Of a stretch of 64,000 nucleotides of DNA, positions 42,716-51,238 are shown in pieces. Source of the DNA: CAXBDP01 sp041689935 (GTDB lineage: Bacteria; Bacteroidota; Bacteroidia; Cytophagales; Cyclobacteriaceae); the NCBI GenBank assembly GCA_041689935.1, contig JBDNFI010000042.1:1-64000 (forward strand). Reading direction: 5' to 3'. The notes beneath the pieces were generated by a model. That model made no database searches and had not been told where the DNA came from. It saw nothing but the letters and a program-made list of their open reading frames with translations. The translations under genes were made by a program, and so were the position numbers. Each line of letters opens with the position of its first letter. The first letter of the stretch is position 1.

Positions 42716-43340
42716 AATTTTTGGGTGTATGGATTTCTAAGCTTAAAGAAAACAATATCCGTCTTCAAAGTCTAATTTCAAAACCCTTCTTTTTGGTTGG
42801 TCAATACTTGATTTGAATTGAAAATAGAGCATGCTCAAAATACCGGTCATTTTTATGAGAATTAGATGAATTCAGGCGGGAGGTTTAGGTCTGGTGATTT
42901 TCAGATCAAATACGCTAATACAACCAGCTTTTTGGCTTAGCCATTAAATTTCCACTAAATTTATTCAATGATTGATATTGCAATTTACAATTGACAGTTA
43001 ATTTGGCTTTTAATCTTAGAATTTGATTAAAATTATTTTTCGCCTAATGTGTTGTTTTTTAGAAAACTATATTTGTTTTATTTGGTTTTGCTCTAATATT
43101 GCCAAAGAGCATTTCGCGAATAAAATTGTTTTATTAATGTTAGACAAAACAGGTTAAAAAATTGTTAATTTTGCGTCGTAAACGGGTAAGCAAAAGATAA
43201 TGTTTCATTTACACGTAACCTCTATAAAAAGACTTAATTTTGGAAAACAATAAAGGTGCTTATTTAGCAGATAATTTCATCTATTTGATTTTGAAACAAA
43301 CCGACTTGATTAACAAATGTCAAACCAATCCCAATTTAAT
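42716..43340. other. Divergent intergenic region M14 peptidase / TonB receptor, 625 bases
   Basis: The longest gap in the window. It holds a GCGGGAGG octamer (42876-42883) and a TAATTTTG box (43166-43173) for the TonB receptor, which leaves a leader of about 165 bases. Otherwise it is AT-rich with no convincing reading frame. Confidence 0.6.
43166..43173 (+). promoter_or_regulatory. Putative -7 element for the TonB receptor gene
   Basis: TAATTTTG followed by CGTCG matches TAnnTTTG. The leader to the ATG at 43341 is about 165 bases, longer than that of the other genes here, so leader control is possible. Confidence 0.5.
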
Positions 43341-46300
43341 ATGAAGCTAAAATTTTTACTATCAATTTTAATGGTAGTAGGCGTTGTATTGATCACAAGC
43401 AATGTAAATGCTCAAGGTCTTACAACAGCTGCTATGAATGGCCTTGTAACTGATGACTCTGGCGAGGAATTGTTTGGAGCAAACATTGTCCTTGTCCATG
43501 TACCATCAGGTACACGCTACGCTTCGATGACGAACATCGAAGGAAGATACTTTCTTGCAAACTTGCGAGTAGGAGGTCCTTACACACTTACGGTTTCATA
43601 TGTAGGATATGAGCAAATAGTGATTGAAGGTATTAATTTATCTCTTGGTCAAAATCTGTCCAGAAATATTGAGATGAATGGTGGTATTGATTTGGAAGGA
43701 ATTTCTATTTCTGGAGTAGTAGACCAAACGTTCAATAGCGATAGAACAGGTGCGTCAACAAACATTAATTCAGAAGCTCTTACTTCCCTGCCTACGATTA
43801 GTCGTAGCATCAATGACTTCACAAGATTAACGCCGCAGTCTAACGGTACGTCTTTTGGTGGTCGTGATAATAGATTTAACAATTATACCATCGATGGAAA
43901 CGTTTACAACAACAACTTTGGTTTGGGAAGTTCTCAGTTCTTAGGTGGAAACCCAATCTCACTCGATGTGGTAGAAGAAGTTCAAGTAAACCTTGCTCCG
44001 TATGATGTTCGCCAAGGTGGTTTCACTGGTGCCAACGTGAATGCGATTACAAAATCAGGCTCAAACGTCTGGACTGGATCCGCTTACCAGCTTTTTAGAA
44101 ATGAGAAATTTACTGGCGACCGTATCGGTGATACTCGACTTAATGTAAACGAAACATTTACAAGCATCAGAGGTCTTACCATCGGTGGTCCAATTATCAA
44201 GGATAGATTATTCTTCTTCTTCGGATATGAGGCAGAAAATGCAGATGCGCCAGGCGATCAAAGAAGAGCGTCTAGACCAGGCCTTGCTCCTGATGGACAG
44301 ACAATCTCTAGAGTGCCAGCATCCCAAGCTGATTTCGTAAGAAATAGTCTCCAAGAATTATACGGATATGATGCAGGTGCCTACGAAAATGTTCCTTTTA
44401 TAAATGAAGCTGAGCGTATCAACGCCAGACTTGACTTCAACATCAATACAAGCCATAAATTGATGCTGAGATACAATAGATTTACAAGTGATAGAACTAC
44501 TCAGGTAAACGGGAACTCGATCCGAGGACTTCCTAACAGTGAGAGATTTAATAACACAAATAGAACTGGTATTGAAGCCTTAACTTTTGCTAATTCCAAT
44601 TATCTGACTGGCAGTGATGTTAGCTCTTTTGTATTAGAATTAAACTCTGTGTTCGGCTCTAATATGTCAAACAATTTCAACATCGGTTATACTTCATCAT
44701 TCACCGGTCGTAGAGTACCAGGAAATCAAAATCCATTCCCAATGATAGAAGTAATGGAGCCAGATGCTTCAGGTAATTTACTTTATTACATGTCAATGGG
44801 TGATGAATTATTCACAGTAGGTAACGTATTAGAAAATGATATTTTTAATATCACCAATAACTTCACTTATTTTGGCAATAAGCACACGATCACAGCTGGC
44901 TTCAATTTAGAATTGATGGATTTCCAAAATGGGTTTAACCCAACGTGGCATTCTTGGTATCGCTATAAGTCCTATGATTCTTTTGTTCAGTCAGTAATCA
45001 ACAGAAATCCGGCTGTAATTCCTGATGGTTTCACTACGGGCATTACTTACGATAGAGATAATCCAACAGCACTTCCGTTGGATGTTACCAAATTTGGTCA
45101 ACTAGGCTTGTACGTTCAGGATGAGATATTCCCAATGCCTAATCTTAAGGTAACTGCTGGCTTTAGAGTAGATATGCCATTCTTCCCAATTGATTTGCCA
45201 AGGAATAGTGCGGTAGAAGCCGAAAATTTTCAGATTCCAAATCCTAGAAATCCAAGCGAAATTATCACGCCAGATGTAAGCCAATTGCCAGGGATCAATC
45301 CTTTGTTCTCTCCAAGAGTTGGCTTTAATTGGGATGTGAATGGTGACCAAGCTATTCAGGTGCGTGGTGGTACTGGTCTTTTCTCTGGTCGTATGCCATT
45401 TGTTTGGATATCCAACCAAGTTAATGCCAATGGTGTAATGCGTGATCAAATTGGTTTATTGAAAAATCAGTGGGGAACAGGTACTAATCCACAGTGGCAA
45501 GGCTTTCAGGATGACGTGAATTTCTACCGTCCTGATCCTAACGACATCGATCCTCGAGTTCCAGTGCAGTTAAACGTGACGGATCCAAACTTTAGATTCC
45601 CTCAAGTATGGAGAAGTAATCTTGCGTTGGATGCGAAGCTTCCATTCGGAATTATTGGTGGGGTGGAATTCATTTACTCAAGAGATTATAATCAACCACT
45701 AGCAGTGAACTTGGCAAATAACCCAACGGGAGTAGTTGCAAACGTTGCGGGTGTTGATTACCCACTTTACCAGCAAAGACTTCCAAATGTGCCAGCTAGC
45801 TCAAGATTACGTGAAGTGTATTACCTAACGAATATCAATGCGGGTTCTTATGTGTCCGGAACAGTTTCGTTAAGTAAAGATTTCGGAAAAGGATTCTACA
45901 CTAGTTTCGCTTATACAAGAAGTCAAACAAGAGACTATGGTTTGATTGGCGGTTCTCAAGCGCAATCATTGTGGCCTGACGTTGCGCAAAATGATCGTAA
46001 CAATCCTGAAACAGGATTTGGTAGATTTGATCAACCAAACAGAATTATTTCTGTTGTTTCATTCGATACTAGATTCTTGAATGCTAAAAACAATACTCGT
46101 TTCAGCATGTTCTATGAAGGTGGTGAGCAAGGTCGCTACAGTTATACATATTCAGGAAATTTTGGTGATGGCAATGGCGTTCGTTTAATGCGCGTGCCAA
46201 GTAGCATCCAAGAAGCTCAATTGGTTAATTTGACAGCTGGAGGCAGAGTAATTACACGCGAAGAACAGTGGAATGCTTTGGATGCTTATATTAATCAGAA

Positions 46301-46670
46301 CCCTTACCTAAATAGTATCAGAGGCGAAGTTTCAGAACGAAATGGTGCAATGCTTCCTTGGTTGCATAGATTTGACTTCCGTATGGTTCAAGACTTCCTT
46401 TTGGGTAAAGATGAAACTGGAAACAAGCTTCAACTTACTTTTGATATCTTGAATGTGGGTAACCTAATCAATAGCGAATGGGGCGTAGCTAATTCGATCA
46501 ATCAAAGAAACTTGATGCAGTACAGAGGAATGGATGCTAGTGGTAATGCAACTTTTACAGCTAATTTCCAACCTGGTGTTAGCCAGTTCCCAGAAGAATC
46601 ATTTAGACCAAACTTCGATTTGTCACAAACTTGGAGTGGTCAAGTAGGTATTCGTTACATATTCAAATAA
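43341..46670 (+). CDS. Oar-like TonB-dependent receptor
   Basis: Outer-membrane receptor or porin of about 1109 residues. The signal peptide ends at SNVNAQ (about 25). The N-terminal carboxypeptidase-regulatory-like domain (TAAMNGLVTDDSGEELFGAN, GRYFLANLRVGGPY) is followed by the plug region (TFNSDRTGASTNI, NNYTIDGNVYNNNFGLGSS), then a long beta-barrel rich in Asn, Asp and aromatic residues. It ends VGIRYIFK, with the C-terminal aromatic required for barrel assembly. This architecture is Oar/CarboxypepD_reg type. No SusD partner is adjacent, so a glycan-uptake SusCD pair is unlikely; the cargo is unknown. The start at 43341 follows the preferred signal-peptide context. Confidence 0.9.
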   Translation: MKLKFLLSILMVVGVVLITSNVNAQGLTTAAMNGLVTDDSGEELFGANIVLVHVPSGTRYASMTNIEGRYFLANLRVGGPYTLTVSYVGYEQIVIEGINLSLGQNLSRNIEMNGGIDLEGISISGVVDQTFNSDRTGASTNINSEALTSLPTISRSINDFTRLTPQSNGTSFGGRDNRFNNYTIDGNVYNNNFGLGSSQFLGGNPISLDVVEEVQVNLAPYDVRQGGFTGANVNAITKSGSNVWTGSAYQLFRNEKFTGDRIGDTRLNVNETFTSIRGLTIGGPIIKDRLFFFFGYEAENADAPGDQRRASRPGLAPDGQTISRVPASQADFVRNSLQELYGYDAGAYENVPFINEAERINARLDFNINTSHKLMLRYNRFTSDRTTQVNGNSIRGLPNSERFNNTNRTGIEALTFANSNYLTGSDVSSFVLELNSVFGSNMSNNFNIGYTSSFTGRRVPGNQNPFPMIEVMEPDASGNLLYYMSMGDELFTVGNVLENDIFNITNNFTYFGNKHTITAGFNLELMDFQNGFNPTWHSWYRYKSYDSFVQSVINRNPAVIPDGFTTGITYDRDNPTALPLDVTKFGQLGLYVQDEIFPMPNLKVTAGFRVDMPFFPIDLPRNSAVEAENFQIPNPRNPSEIITPDVSQLPGINPLFSPRVGFNWDVNGDQAIQVRGGTGLFSGRMPFVWISNQVNANGVMRDQIGLLKNQWGTGTNPQWQGFQDDVNFYRPDPNDIDPRVPVQLNVTDPNFRFPQVWRSNLALDAKLPFGIIGGVEFIYSRDYNQPLAVNLANNPTGVVANVAGVDYPLYQQRLPNVPASSRLREVYYLTNINAGSYVSGTVSLSKDFGKGFYTSFAYTRSQTRDYGLIGGSQAQSLWPDVAQNDRNNPETGFGRFDQPNRIISVVSFDTRFLNAKNNTRFSMFYEGGEQGRYSYTYSGNFGDGNGVRLMRVPSSIQEAQLVNLTAGGRVITREEQWNALDAYINQNPYLNSIRGEVSERNGAMLPWLHRFDFRMVQDFLLGKDETGNKLQLTFDILNVGNLINSEWGVANSINQRNLMQYRGMDASGNATFTANFQPGVSQFPEESFRPNFDLSQTWSGQVGIRYIFK

Positions 46671-46689
46671 TACTTGCCATAAGCAAACT

Positions 46690-46724
46690 AAAACCAGCTC
46701 GCAAAAGTGAGCTGGTTTTTTTTA
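46690..46724 (+). terminator. Intrinsic terminator after the TonB receptor
   Basis: AAAACCAGCTC and GAGCTGGTTTT arms (11 bp, 8-base loop) followed by a T-run. A strong stem-loop 20 bases beyond the stop codon. Confidence 0.9.
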
Positions 46725-46818
46725 TGCCTTTTAATATTCTATAAGGAAGCTTAATTGGCCTAATTCAGCAAATCATTTCGAGTTTTTTTCATTTCAACGA
46801 TTATTCTACTTGAAGGGA

Positions 46819-46870
46819 AGCGCGCCGCTTTCATGCTAAATATGTCTTTTTGACGATTTAGCATTTTTTA
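46819..46870 (+). terminator. Second hairpin pair upstream of tmRNA
   Basis: A 5-bp hairpin AAGCG/CGCTT at about 46819-46831 is followed by ATGCTAAAT/ATTTAGCAT (46833-46841 and 46856-46864), with an inner GTC/GAC pairing and a T-run afterwards. It looks like a terminator, but no gene precedes it: the TonB terminator is 95 bases upstream. It may end a small unlisted transcript or protect the tmRNA from readthrough. Confidence 0.5.
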
Positions 46871-46893
46871 TCTATTCTGAACTAATTTATATC

Positions 46894-46901
46894 TAAATTT
46901 G
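46894..46901 (+). promoter_or_regulatory. Putative -7 element for ssrA
   Basis: TAAATTTG (TAnnTTTG), 15 bases before the tmRNA 5' end. Confidence 0.6.
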
Positions 46902-46916
46902 TCATCCGAGTGAACT

Positions 46917-47282
46917 GGGGCCGACCGGTTTTGACAGTATGTGTGGTTGAGTGTAAGCATGCCGGGAGTTGGAGGTATTTCCCGAACGAACAAACTTCAA
47001 ACATTTCAAACGGCGAATCTAATTACGCCCTTGCTGCCTAATCTAAGTATTAGCTAGCATGTGTCCTGATCATCCTTCGTTCTGCCGGGTGGTCGTCTGG
47101 GCATCATCACGCAGAACTGGCTTTCGTAGGGTTGTGATACGAAAGTAAGACTAATCGCAAATAAGGTTTGAGTTAAGGTTTGTTTTGCACCCGACTCGGC
47201 TCGAAAATCCAAGTAAAACTAAGCATGTAGAAAGCGCTACAAGCGCCTTATCTGGACGAGAGTTCGAATCTCTCCGGCTCCA
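46917..47282 (+). ncRNA. ssrA: Transfer-messenger RNA (tmRNA), ssrA
   Basis: Rescues stalled ribosomes with SmpB. The 5' end GGGGCCGACCGG and the 3' end ...CCGGCTCCA pair as the alanine-type acceptor stem (GGGGCCG with CGGCTCC, one G-T pair). The T-arm lies near the 3' end (GAGAGTTCGAATCTCTC). The tag reading frame is at 47012-47041: GESNYALAA then TAA, which with the tRNA-borne alanine gives A-GESNYALAA. This type of tag ending is usual in Bacteroidota. CCA is not encoded. A pseudoknot region lies in between. The bounds are from pairing and are probably within a base or two. Confidence 0.95.
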
Positions 47283-47283
47283 C

Positions 47284-47323
47284 AAACACAAAACCCGAAG
47301 CATTTGCTTCGGGTTTTGTGTTT
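47284..47323. terminator. Perfect 19-bp palindromic terminator after ssrA
   Basis: The arms at 47284-47302 and 47305-47323 match perfectly around TT, with GC-rich centre CCCGAAGCA/TGCTTCGGG. A T-run follows (GTGTTTTAAT). It ends ssrA and faces accD, which ends at 47349, so it may work for both strands. Confidence 0.88.
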
Positions 47324-47348
47324 TAATAATCTGTGATACGTTAAATGT

Positions 47349-48209
47349 CTATTTTTTAGACATTTTTTCATCTTCAAGCATCTCAATCAGCAAACTGATT
47401 TTTGCTTTTAGGTTTCTTCTATCTACAATGAAATCGAGAAAGCCGTGATCCAATACAAACTCTGCACTTTGAAAGCCTTTTGGTAAATCTTTGCCAATGG
47501 TTTCGCGGATTACTCGTGGCCCTGCAAACCCGATTAAAGCTCCAGGTTCAGAAATATTGAAATCGCCCAGCATAGCATAACTCGCTGTAACTCCACCCGT
47601 GGTGGGGTCAGTAAGTAAGGAGATATAAGGAATACCTGCATTATCCAGAAGGGCGAGTTTGGCAGATGTTTTGGCCATTTGCATTAGCGAAAAGCCAGCC
47701 TCCATCATTCGCGCACCACCTGAGCGGCTGATCATTAGAAAAGGTTTTTTATTCTTTAATGCGTGGTCAATTGCCCTTGCGATTTTTTCACCAACTACTG
47801 ATCCCATGGAGCCGCCTATAAAAGAAAAATCCATGCAGGCGATCACGATGTCTTTGCCATTGATTTTACCATAGGCACTACGGACGGCATCTTTTAATCC
47901 CAATTTGGCCTGAGTTTCCTGTATCCTTTTTGGGTAAGGCTTACTGTCTTCAAATTGTAGTGGATCTCCTGAACTTAGTTCCGCGTCTAGCTCAGTAAAT
48001 TTATTTCCATCAAACAGAATTTCGAAGTATTCCTTGGACCCAATACGCACGTGGTATCCATCGTCCGGGCATACATAGCTATTGACTTTCAGTTCACGCA
48101 TGTGTATGATCGTGCCTGAAGGTGATTTATACCACAAGCCATCAGGGGCATCCTTCTTTTCTGTAGTGGGTGTAAGTATTCCTTTATCTTTTCTTTTAAA
48201 CCAAGCCAT
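47349..48209 (-). CDS. accD: Acetyl-CoA carboxylase carboxyltransferase beta subunit
   Basis: Transfers carboxyl from biotin to acetyl-CoA in malonyl-CoA synthesis. 286 residues. The crotonase-type CT fold is clear: FIGGSMGSVVGEKIARAID, GGARMMEAGFSLMQMAKT, SLLTDPTTGGVTASYAMLGD and EPGALIGFAGPRVI. The N-terminal zinc ribbon of the E. coli subunit (four Cys) is degraded here: of the four Cys, only one remains (SYVCPDDGYHVRIG), and the first pair is replaced by LWYKSPSG. As far as I know this is a lineage trait in Bacteroidota. It follows the aldolase gene with a 23-base gap. Confidence 0.95.
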   Translation of the reverse strand: MAWFKRKDKGILTPTTEKKDAPDGLWYKSPSGTIIHMRELKVNSYVCPDDGYHVRIGSKEYFEILFDGNKFTELDAELSSGDPLQFEDSKPYPKRIQETQAKLGLKDAVRSAYGKINGKDIVIACMDFSFIGGSMGSVVGEKIARAIDHALKNKKPFLMISRSGGARMMEAGFSLMQMAKTSAKLALLDNAGIPYISLLTDPTTGGVTASYAMLGDFNISEPGALIGFAGPRVIRETIGKDLPKGFQSAEFVLDHGFLDFIVDRRNLKAKISLLIEMLEDEKMSKK

Positions 48210-48232
48210 AGGAATTTATTAAAATTCGAAAA

Positions 48233-49306
48233 TCAAGCGATTGTAATATCCTTGCTAAGGTACACATCTTGGATGGCATTTAGCAATTTTGCACCCTCAT
48301 CCATTGGGCGCTGGAAGGCCTTCCTGCCCGAAATAAGACCCATACCTCCCGCTCTTTTATTGATTACGGCTGTTTTTACAGCATCAGCCAAGTCTGAAGC
48401 TCCTTTAGATTCTCCACCAGAGTTTATTAAACCCGCTCTACCCAAATAGCAATTTGCTACTTGATATCGGCACAGGTCTATCAAATGATCAGTGGTTAAC
48501 TCTGAATATACCCTTTCATCAATTTTACCATAGCTTGAGTTGCCCATATTCAATGCTTTATACCCGCCATTATTCATTGGGAGCTTTTGCTTGATGATAT
48601 CTGCTTGGATAGTTACACCCAAATGGTTGGCTTGGCCGGTGAGATCAGCAGAAACATGATAATCCACACCATCTTTTTTGAAGGCATTATTCCTTACATA
48701 GCACCAAAGGACGGTTGCCATACCCAATTCATGCGCTCTTTCGAACGCCTCGGCTACTTCTACTATTTGGCGGGAGGATTCCTCCGAACCAAAGTAAATG
48801 GTTGCGCCAACCGCTACTGCCCCCAAATTCCAAGCTTCTTCCACCGAGCCAAACATGATTTGATCAAACTTATTTGGGTAGGTAAGCAATTCATTGTGAT
48901 TGATTTTTACAATGAAAGGTATTTTATGCGCATATTTTCTAGACATCATCGCCAAATTGCCAAAGGTTGTTGCCACGGCATTGCAGCCACCTTCCATAGC
49001 CAATTTGATGATGTTTTCAGGATCGAAATATATTGGATTTTTTGCAAATGAAGCTCCTCCACTATGCTCAATTCCCTGATCCACCGGCAGTATTGATACG
49101 TAGCCCGTACCCGCCAATCGACCTGAATTAAAGAGCTGTCCGATACTTCTTAAAACTTGTGGATTACGGTTTGAATTTGCAAATATTTCATTCACAAAAT
49201 CGGGTCCTGGCAAATGCAGGAGATCCTTGTTGATGGTTTTACATTCGTGGCTGAGCAGGTTTTCTGCGCCGTCTCCTAATAATTCTTGAATTTTATCTAA
49301 GGTCAT
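48233..49306 (-). CDS. fbaB: Class I fructose-bisphosphate aldolase (FbaB/DhnA type)
   Basis: Cleaves fructose-1,6-bisphosphate through a Schiff-base lysine. 357 residues. Recognisable: VSILPVDQGIEHSGGASFAKNP, VKINHNELLTYPN, VAVGATIYFGSEESSRQI and the late GGMGLISGRKAFQRPMDEG. The last carries the active-site Lys in GRKAFQ. This is the DhnA-type class I family, unrelated to the metal class II enzymes. It is upstream of accD on the same strand. The -7 box TATCTTTG lies at 49341-49348. Two octamers fall in it (48345, 48770). Confidence 0.9.
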   Translation of the reverse strand: MTLDKIQELLGDGAENLLSHECKTINKDLLHLPGPDFVNEIFANSNRNPQVLRSIGQLFNSGRLAGTGYVSILPVDQGIEHSGGASFAKNPIYFDPENIIKLAMEGGCNAVATTFGNLAMMSRKYAHKIPFIVKINHNELLTYPNKFDQIMFGSVEEAWNLGAVAVGATIYFGSEESSRQIVEVAEAFERAHELGMATVLWCYVRNNAFKKDGVDYHVSADLTGQANHLGVTIQADIIKQKLPMNNGGYKALNMGNSSYGKIDERVYSELTTDHLIDLCRYQVANCYLGRAGLINSGGESKGASDLADAVKTAVINKRAGGMGLISGRKAFQRPMDEGAKLLNAIQDVYLSKDITIA

Positions 49307-49340
49307 GACGAGTGTATAAGAATGATTCCTTAATGGACTT

Positions 49341-49348
49341 CAAAGATA
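49341..49348 (-). promoter_or_regulatory. Putative -7 element for fbaB
   Basis: The minus strand reads TATCTTTG (TAnnTTTG), 34 bases upstream of the start codon. Confidence 0.55.
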
Positions 49349-49530
49349 TGTTTTTTTTGGAAAAGGATGCTGTACTGATTTTGATCAATTGATGAGTCAT
49401 CAACTGCATGGCTTCTTTGAGGTATTTTCGCATGCCGATTTAGTTGAATTAAGTTTAATGAACATGAAAAAAGGATAATTGAAGTAATTTGACCGTATAT
49501 TGGATTTTCATTCTTTGAACAATAGGTATC

Positions 49531-50601
49531 ATGAGAAATTTTGGTTGGCTTTTACTCTTCACTTTTGTTTTCATCACTTCTTCTTGCGCCGATGAAAATT
49601 ATATCAATCAAAAACTTGCCAATGAAGCAGTATCTAAATTGGTTGCTAATGAGCGTGTACCAGGCTTAGCAATATCCGTTTGGCAAAAGGGAAAGATTGT
49701 ATGGTCTCAAGGCTACGGATACGCCGATTTGGAACAGCAGGTTCTGGTTGATCCATTGCAAACAAGGTTTCGAGTGGGGAGCATATCTAAGCCTATGGCT
49801 GCTGCAGCTTTAGCCAAAATATATGAAAGAGGCCAAATTGATTTGGATGCGTCCATTTATACATATTTGCCAAAATTTCCTCAAAAAGAGTTCGATTTTT
49901 CCACCCGCCAATTAGCGGGCCATATTGCAGGCGTGCGCCATTATAACGGTACAGAGTTTTTGAGTGATGTAGAATATCTAACTGTTTGGGAGGGTTTGGC
50001 TATTTTCAAGGACGATTCACTGTTGTTTGAGCCTGGCACAAAGTACAATTATTCTACTTATGGATGGAATTTGCTTAGTGCAGTGGCAGAGATTGCCTCG
50101 GGAAAGGATTTTTTGAATTTAGTGCAAACGGAGGTTTTTAATCCTCTGGGATTGAAAAAAACCTATGCAGATAGAAATCAAGACATTATTCCATGGCGTA
50201 CTCGTTTTTATGAACTCACCCCTACCGAGGTTCAGCATGCACCTCATGTGAACAATAGCATAAAATGGGCGGGAGGAGGATTCCTTTCCACTACGGATGA
50301 TCTCATCAAATTTGGAGAAGCATTTATAAAGCCAGGCTATCTGAAAAAAGAAACCTTAGACATGTGGTTGACAAGCCAAAAACTAACTGATGGAACCGAA
50401 ACCGGCTATGGCATTGGCTGGAGAGTAGGGATGCTAAGTGGGAAATACAAATGGTTTGGTCACTCTGGAGGGTCCATTGGAGGCACCAGCTGGCTTATTG
50501 TTTTTCCCGAGGAAGAAGTAATTGTCGCCATACTTTCCAATATTGGTGGTGTCAATTACGGACAAGTACCCTTTGAGATAGGGCAGTTTTTTATAGAGTA
50601 G
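49531..50601 (+). CDS. Secreted serine hydrolase of the beta-lactamase (class C/ADP) fold
   Basis: 356 residues. Signal segment with lipobox FITSSC (Cys19). The SxxK motif is GSISKPM (Ser84, Lys87), the second motif is YSTYGW (Tyr174), and the third is HSGGSIGG at about 300. This set defines the serine beta-lactamase/D-peptidase/esterase superfamily. An antibiotic-resistance role cannot be inferred: many members cut D-amino-acid peptides or esters. It stands alone, with an octamer (50269-50276) encoding AGG. Cleavage of a short peptide substrate in the periplasm is likely. Confidence 0.85.
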   Translation: MRNFGWLLLFTFVFITSSCADENYINQKLANEAVSKLVANERVPGLAISVWQKGKIVWSQGYGYADLEQQVLVDPLQTRFRVGSISKPMAAAALAKIYERGQIDLDASIYTYLPKFPQKEFDFSTRQLAGHIAGVRHYNGTEFLSDVEYLTVWEGLAIFKDDSLLFEPGTKYNYSTYGWNLLSAVAEIASGKDFLNLVQTEVFNPLGLKKTYADRNQDIIPWRTRFYELTPTEVQHAPHVNNSIKWAGGGFLSTTDDLIKFGEAFIKPGYLKKETLDMWLTSQKLTDGTETGYGIGWRVGMLSGKYKWFGHSGGSIGGTSWLIVFPEEEVIVAILSNIGGVNYGQVPFEIGQFFIE

Positions 50602-50616
50602 TTACGTTAAGGATAA

Positions 50617-50988
50617 TTATAGGTGAACGAGCAATAGGTCTAATTGATTGATTTTAGATAGGTTCTTATTAGAAGAACACATCGGGATATATCTCTCTAT
50701 TGCAGAGGCTGCTTTGATAGCTTCGTTAAGATCGACTCCGAATTCATGGCCTAGAATGATGGCACGTTCTTTTACCGAATCGTTAAGAGATATCACAGTA
50801 AATTCTCGAATTATCCGCTTTAGAAGGACAATTTTCTTGGTGTCAAGGCTGGCATTCCCAAGCAATTCCATTTCAGTGATTATTGAGATGTAGACATCCT
50901 TTCCTTGAAGAAAAGAACTTATCTCGTTGTTTCCGTCCAAAAGGGCAGCTAATACTCTAGTGTCAATTAATATTTTATTATTATTCAT
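50617..50988 (-). CDS. PIN-domain toxin-like protein with altered active site
   Basis: 123 residues, PIN/VapC-like fold: KILIDTRVLAALLDGN (Asp9), ITEMELLGNAS (Glu41), VDLNEAIKAASA and SSNKNLSKI. In active VapC toxins the first motif is usually IDTN, the third has Asp in LxDAIIAATA and the fourth another acidic residue (DF). Here Asn is Arg11, the third position is Glu89 and the fourth has no Asp. The active site may therefore be weakened. An unlisted 47-residue antitoxin-like gene lies 6 bases upstream (50995-51138). The pair is convergent with the serine hydrolase gene. Confidence 0.7.
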   Translation of the reverse strand: MNNNKILIDTRVLAALLDGNNEISSFLQGKDVYISIITEMELLGNASLDTKKIVLLKRIIREFTVISLNDSVKERAIILGHEFGVDLNEAIKAASAIERYIPMCSSNKNLSKINQLDLLLVHL

Positions 50989-50994
50989 TGTGGA

Positions 50995-51138
50995 TTATTT
51001 TAAAAGACCACTTATTTTTCCTTTATATTTTTTGGCATTAAAACCAGCCATTTTTTTAGTATGACTTGCCATGTTCAAATCTTCAAATCCTTGATTTAGC
51101 TTTTCAAGAGTCACGGGTTTCTTCACTTCTATGGTCAT
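50995..51138 (-). CDS. Antitoxin-like small protein upstream of the PIN gene
   Basis: 47 residues: MTIEVKKPVTLEKLNQGFED then a short linker and the C-terminal FNAKKYKGKISGLLK. The TAA stop codon at 50995-50997 is 6 bases before the PIN gene ATG at 50988, the standard antitoxin-first spacing. The KKYKG motif near the C-terminus recalls the toxin-binding ends of short antitoxins, but no DNA-binding motif is visible. The gene is too short for length filters. Alternatively it may be a remnant of a longer antitoxin. Confidence 0.6.
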   Translation of the reverse strand: MTIEVKKPVTLEKLNQGFEDLNMASHTKKMAGFNAKKYKGKISGLLK

Positions 51139-51238
51139 ATTAGTATTGGTTCAATTGCTCTTTCAATATAGCTAATTCTCTTATCAATTGGAAGTGTTTT
51201 TTATAGGAATTTTATTGGGATTGGTTGCTTAAGTTAAA

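Noticed and set aside
47225..47282. A tRNA-like segment with a TTCGAAT loop
   Set aside because: It is the 3' part of tmRNA, which also provides the matching 5' acceptor half at 46917.
49531..50601. Antibiotic-resistance beta-lactamase
   Set aside because: The SxxK and HSGG motifs define a broad superfamily including peptidases and esterases; nothing here points to antibiotics.
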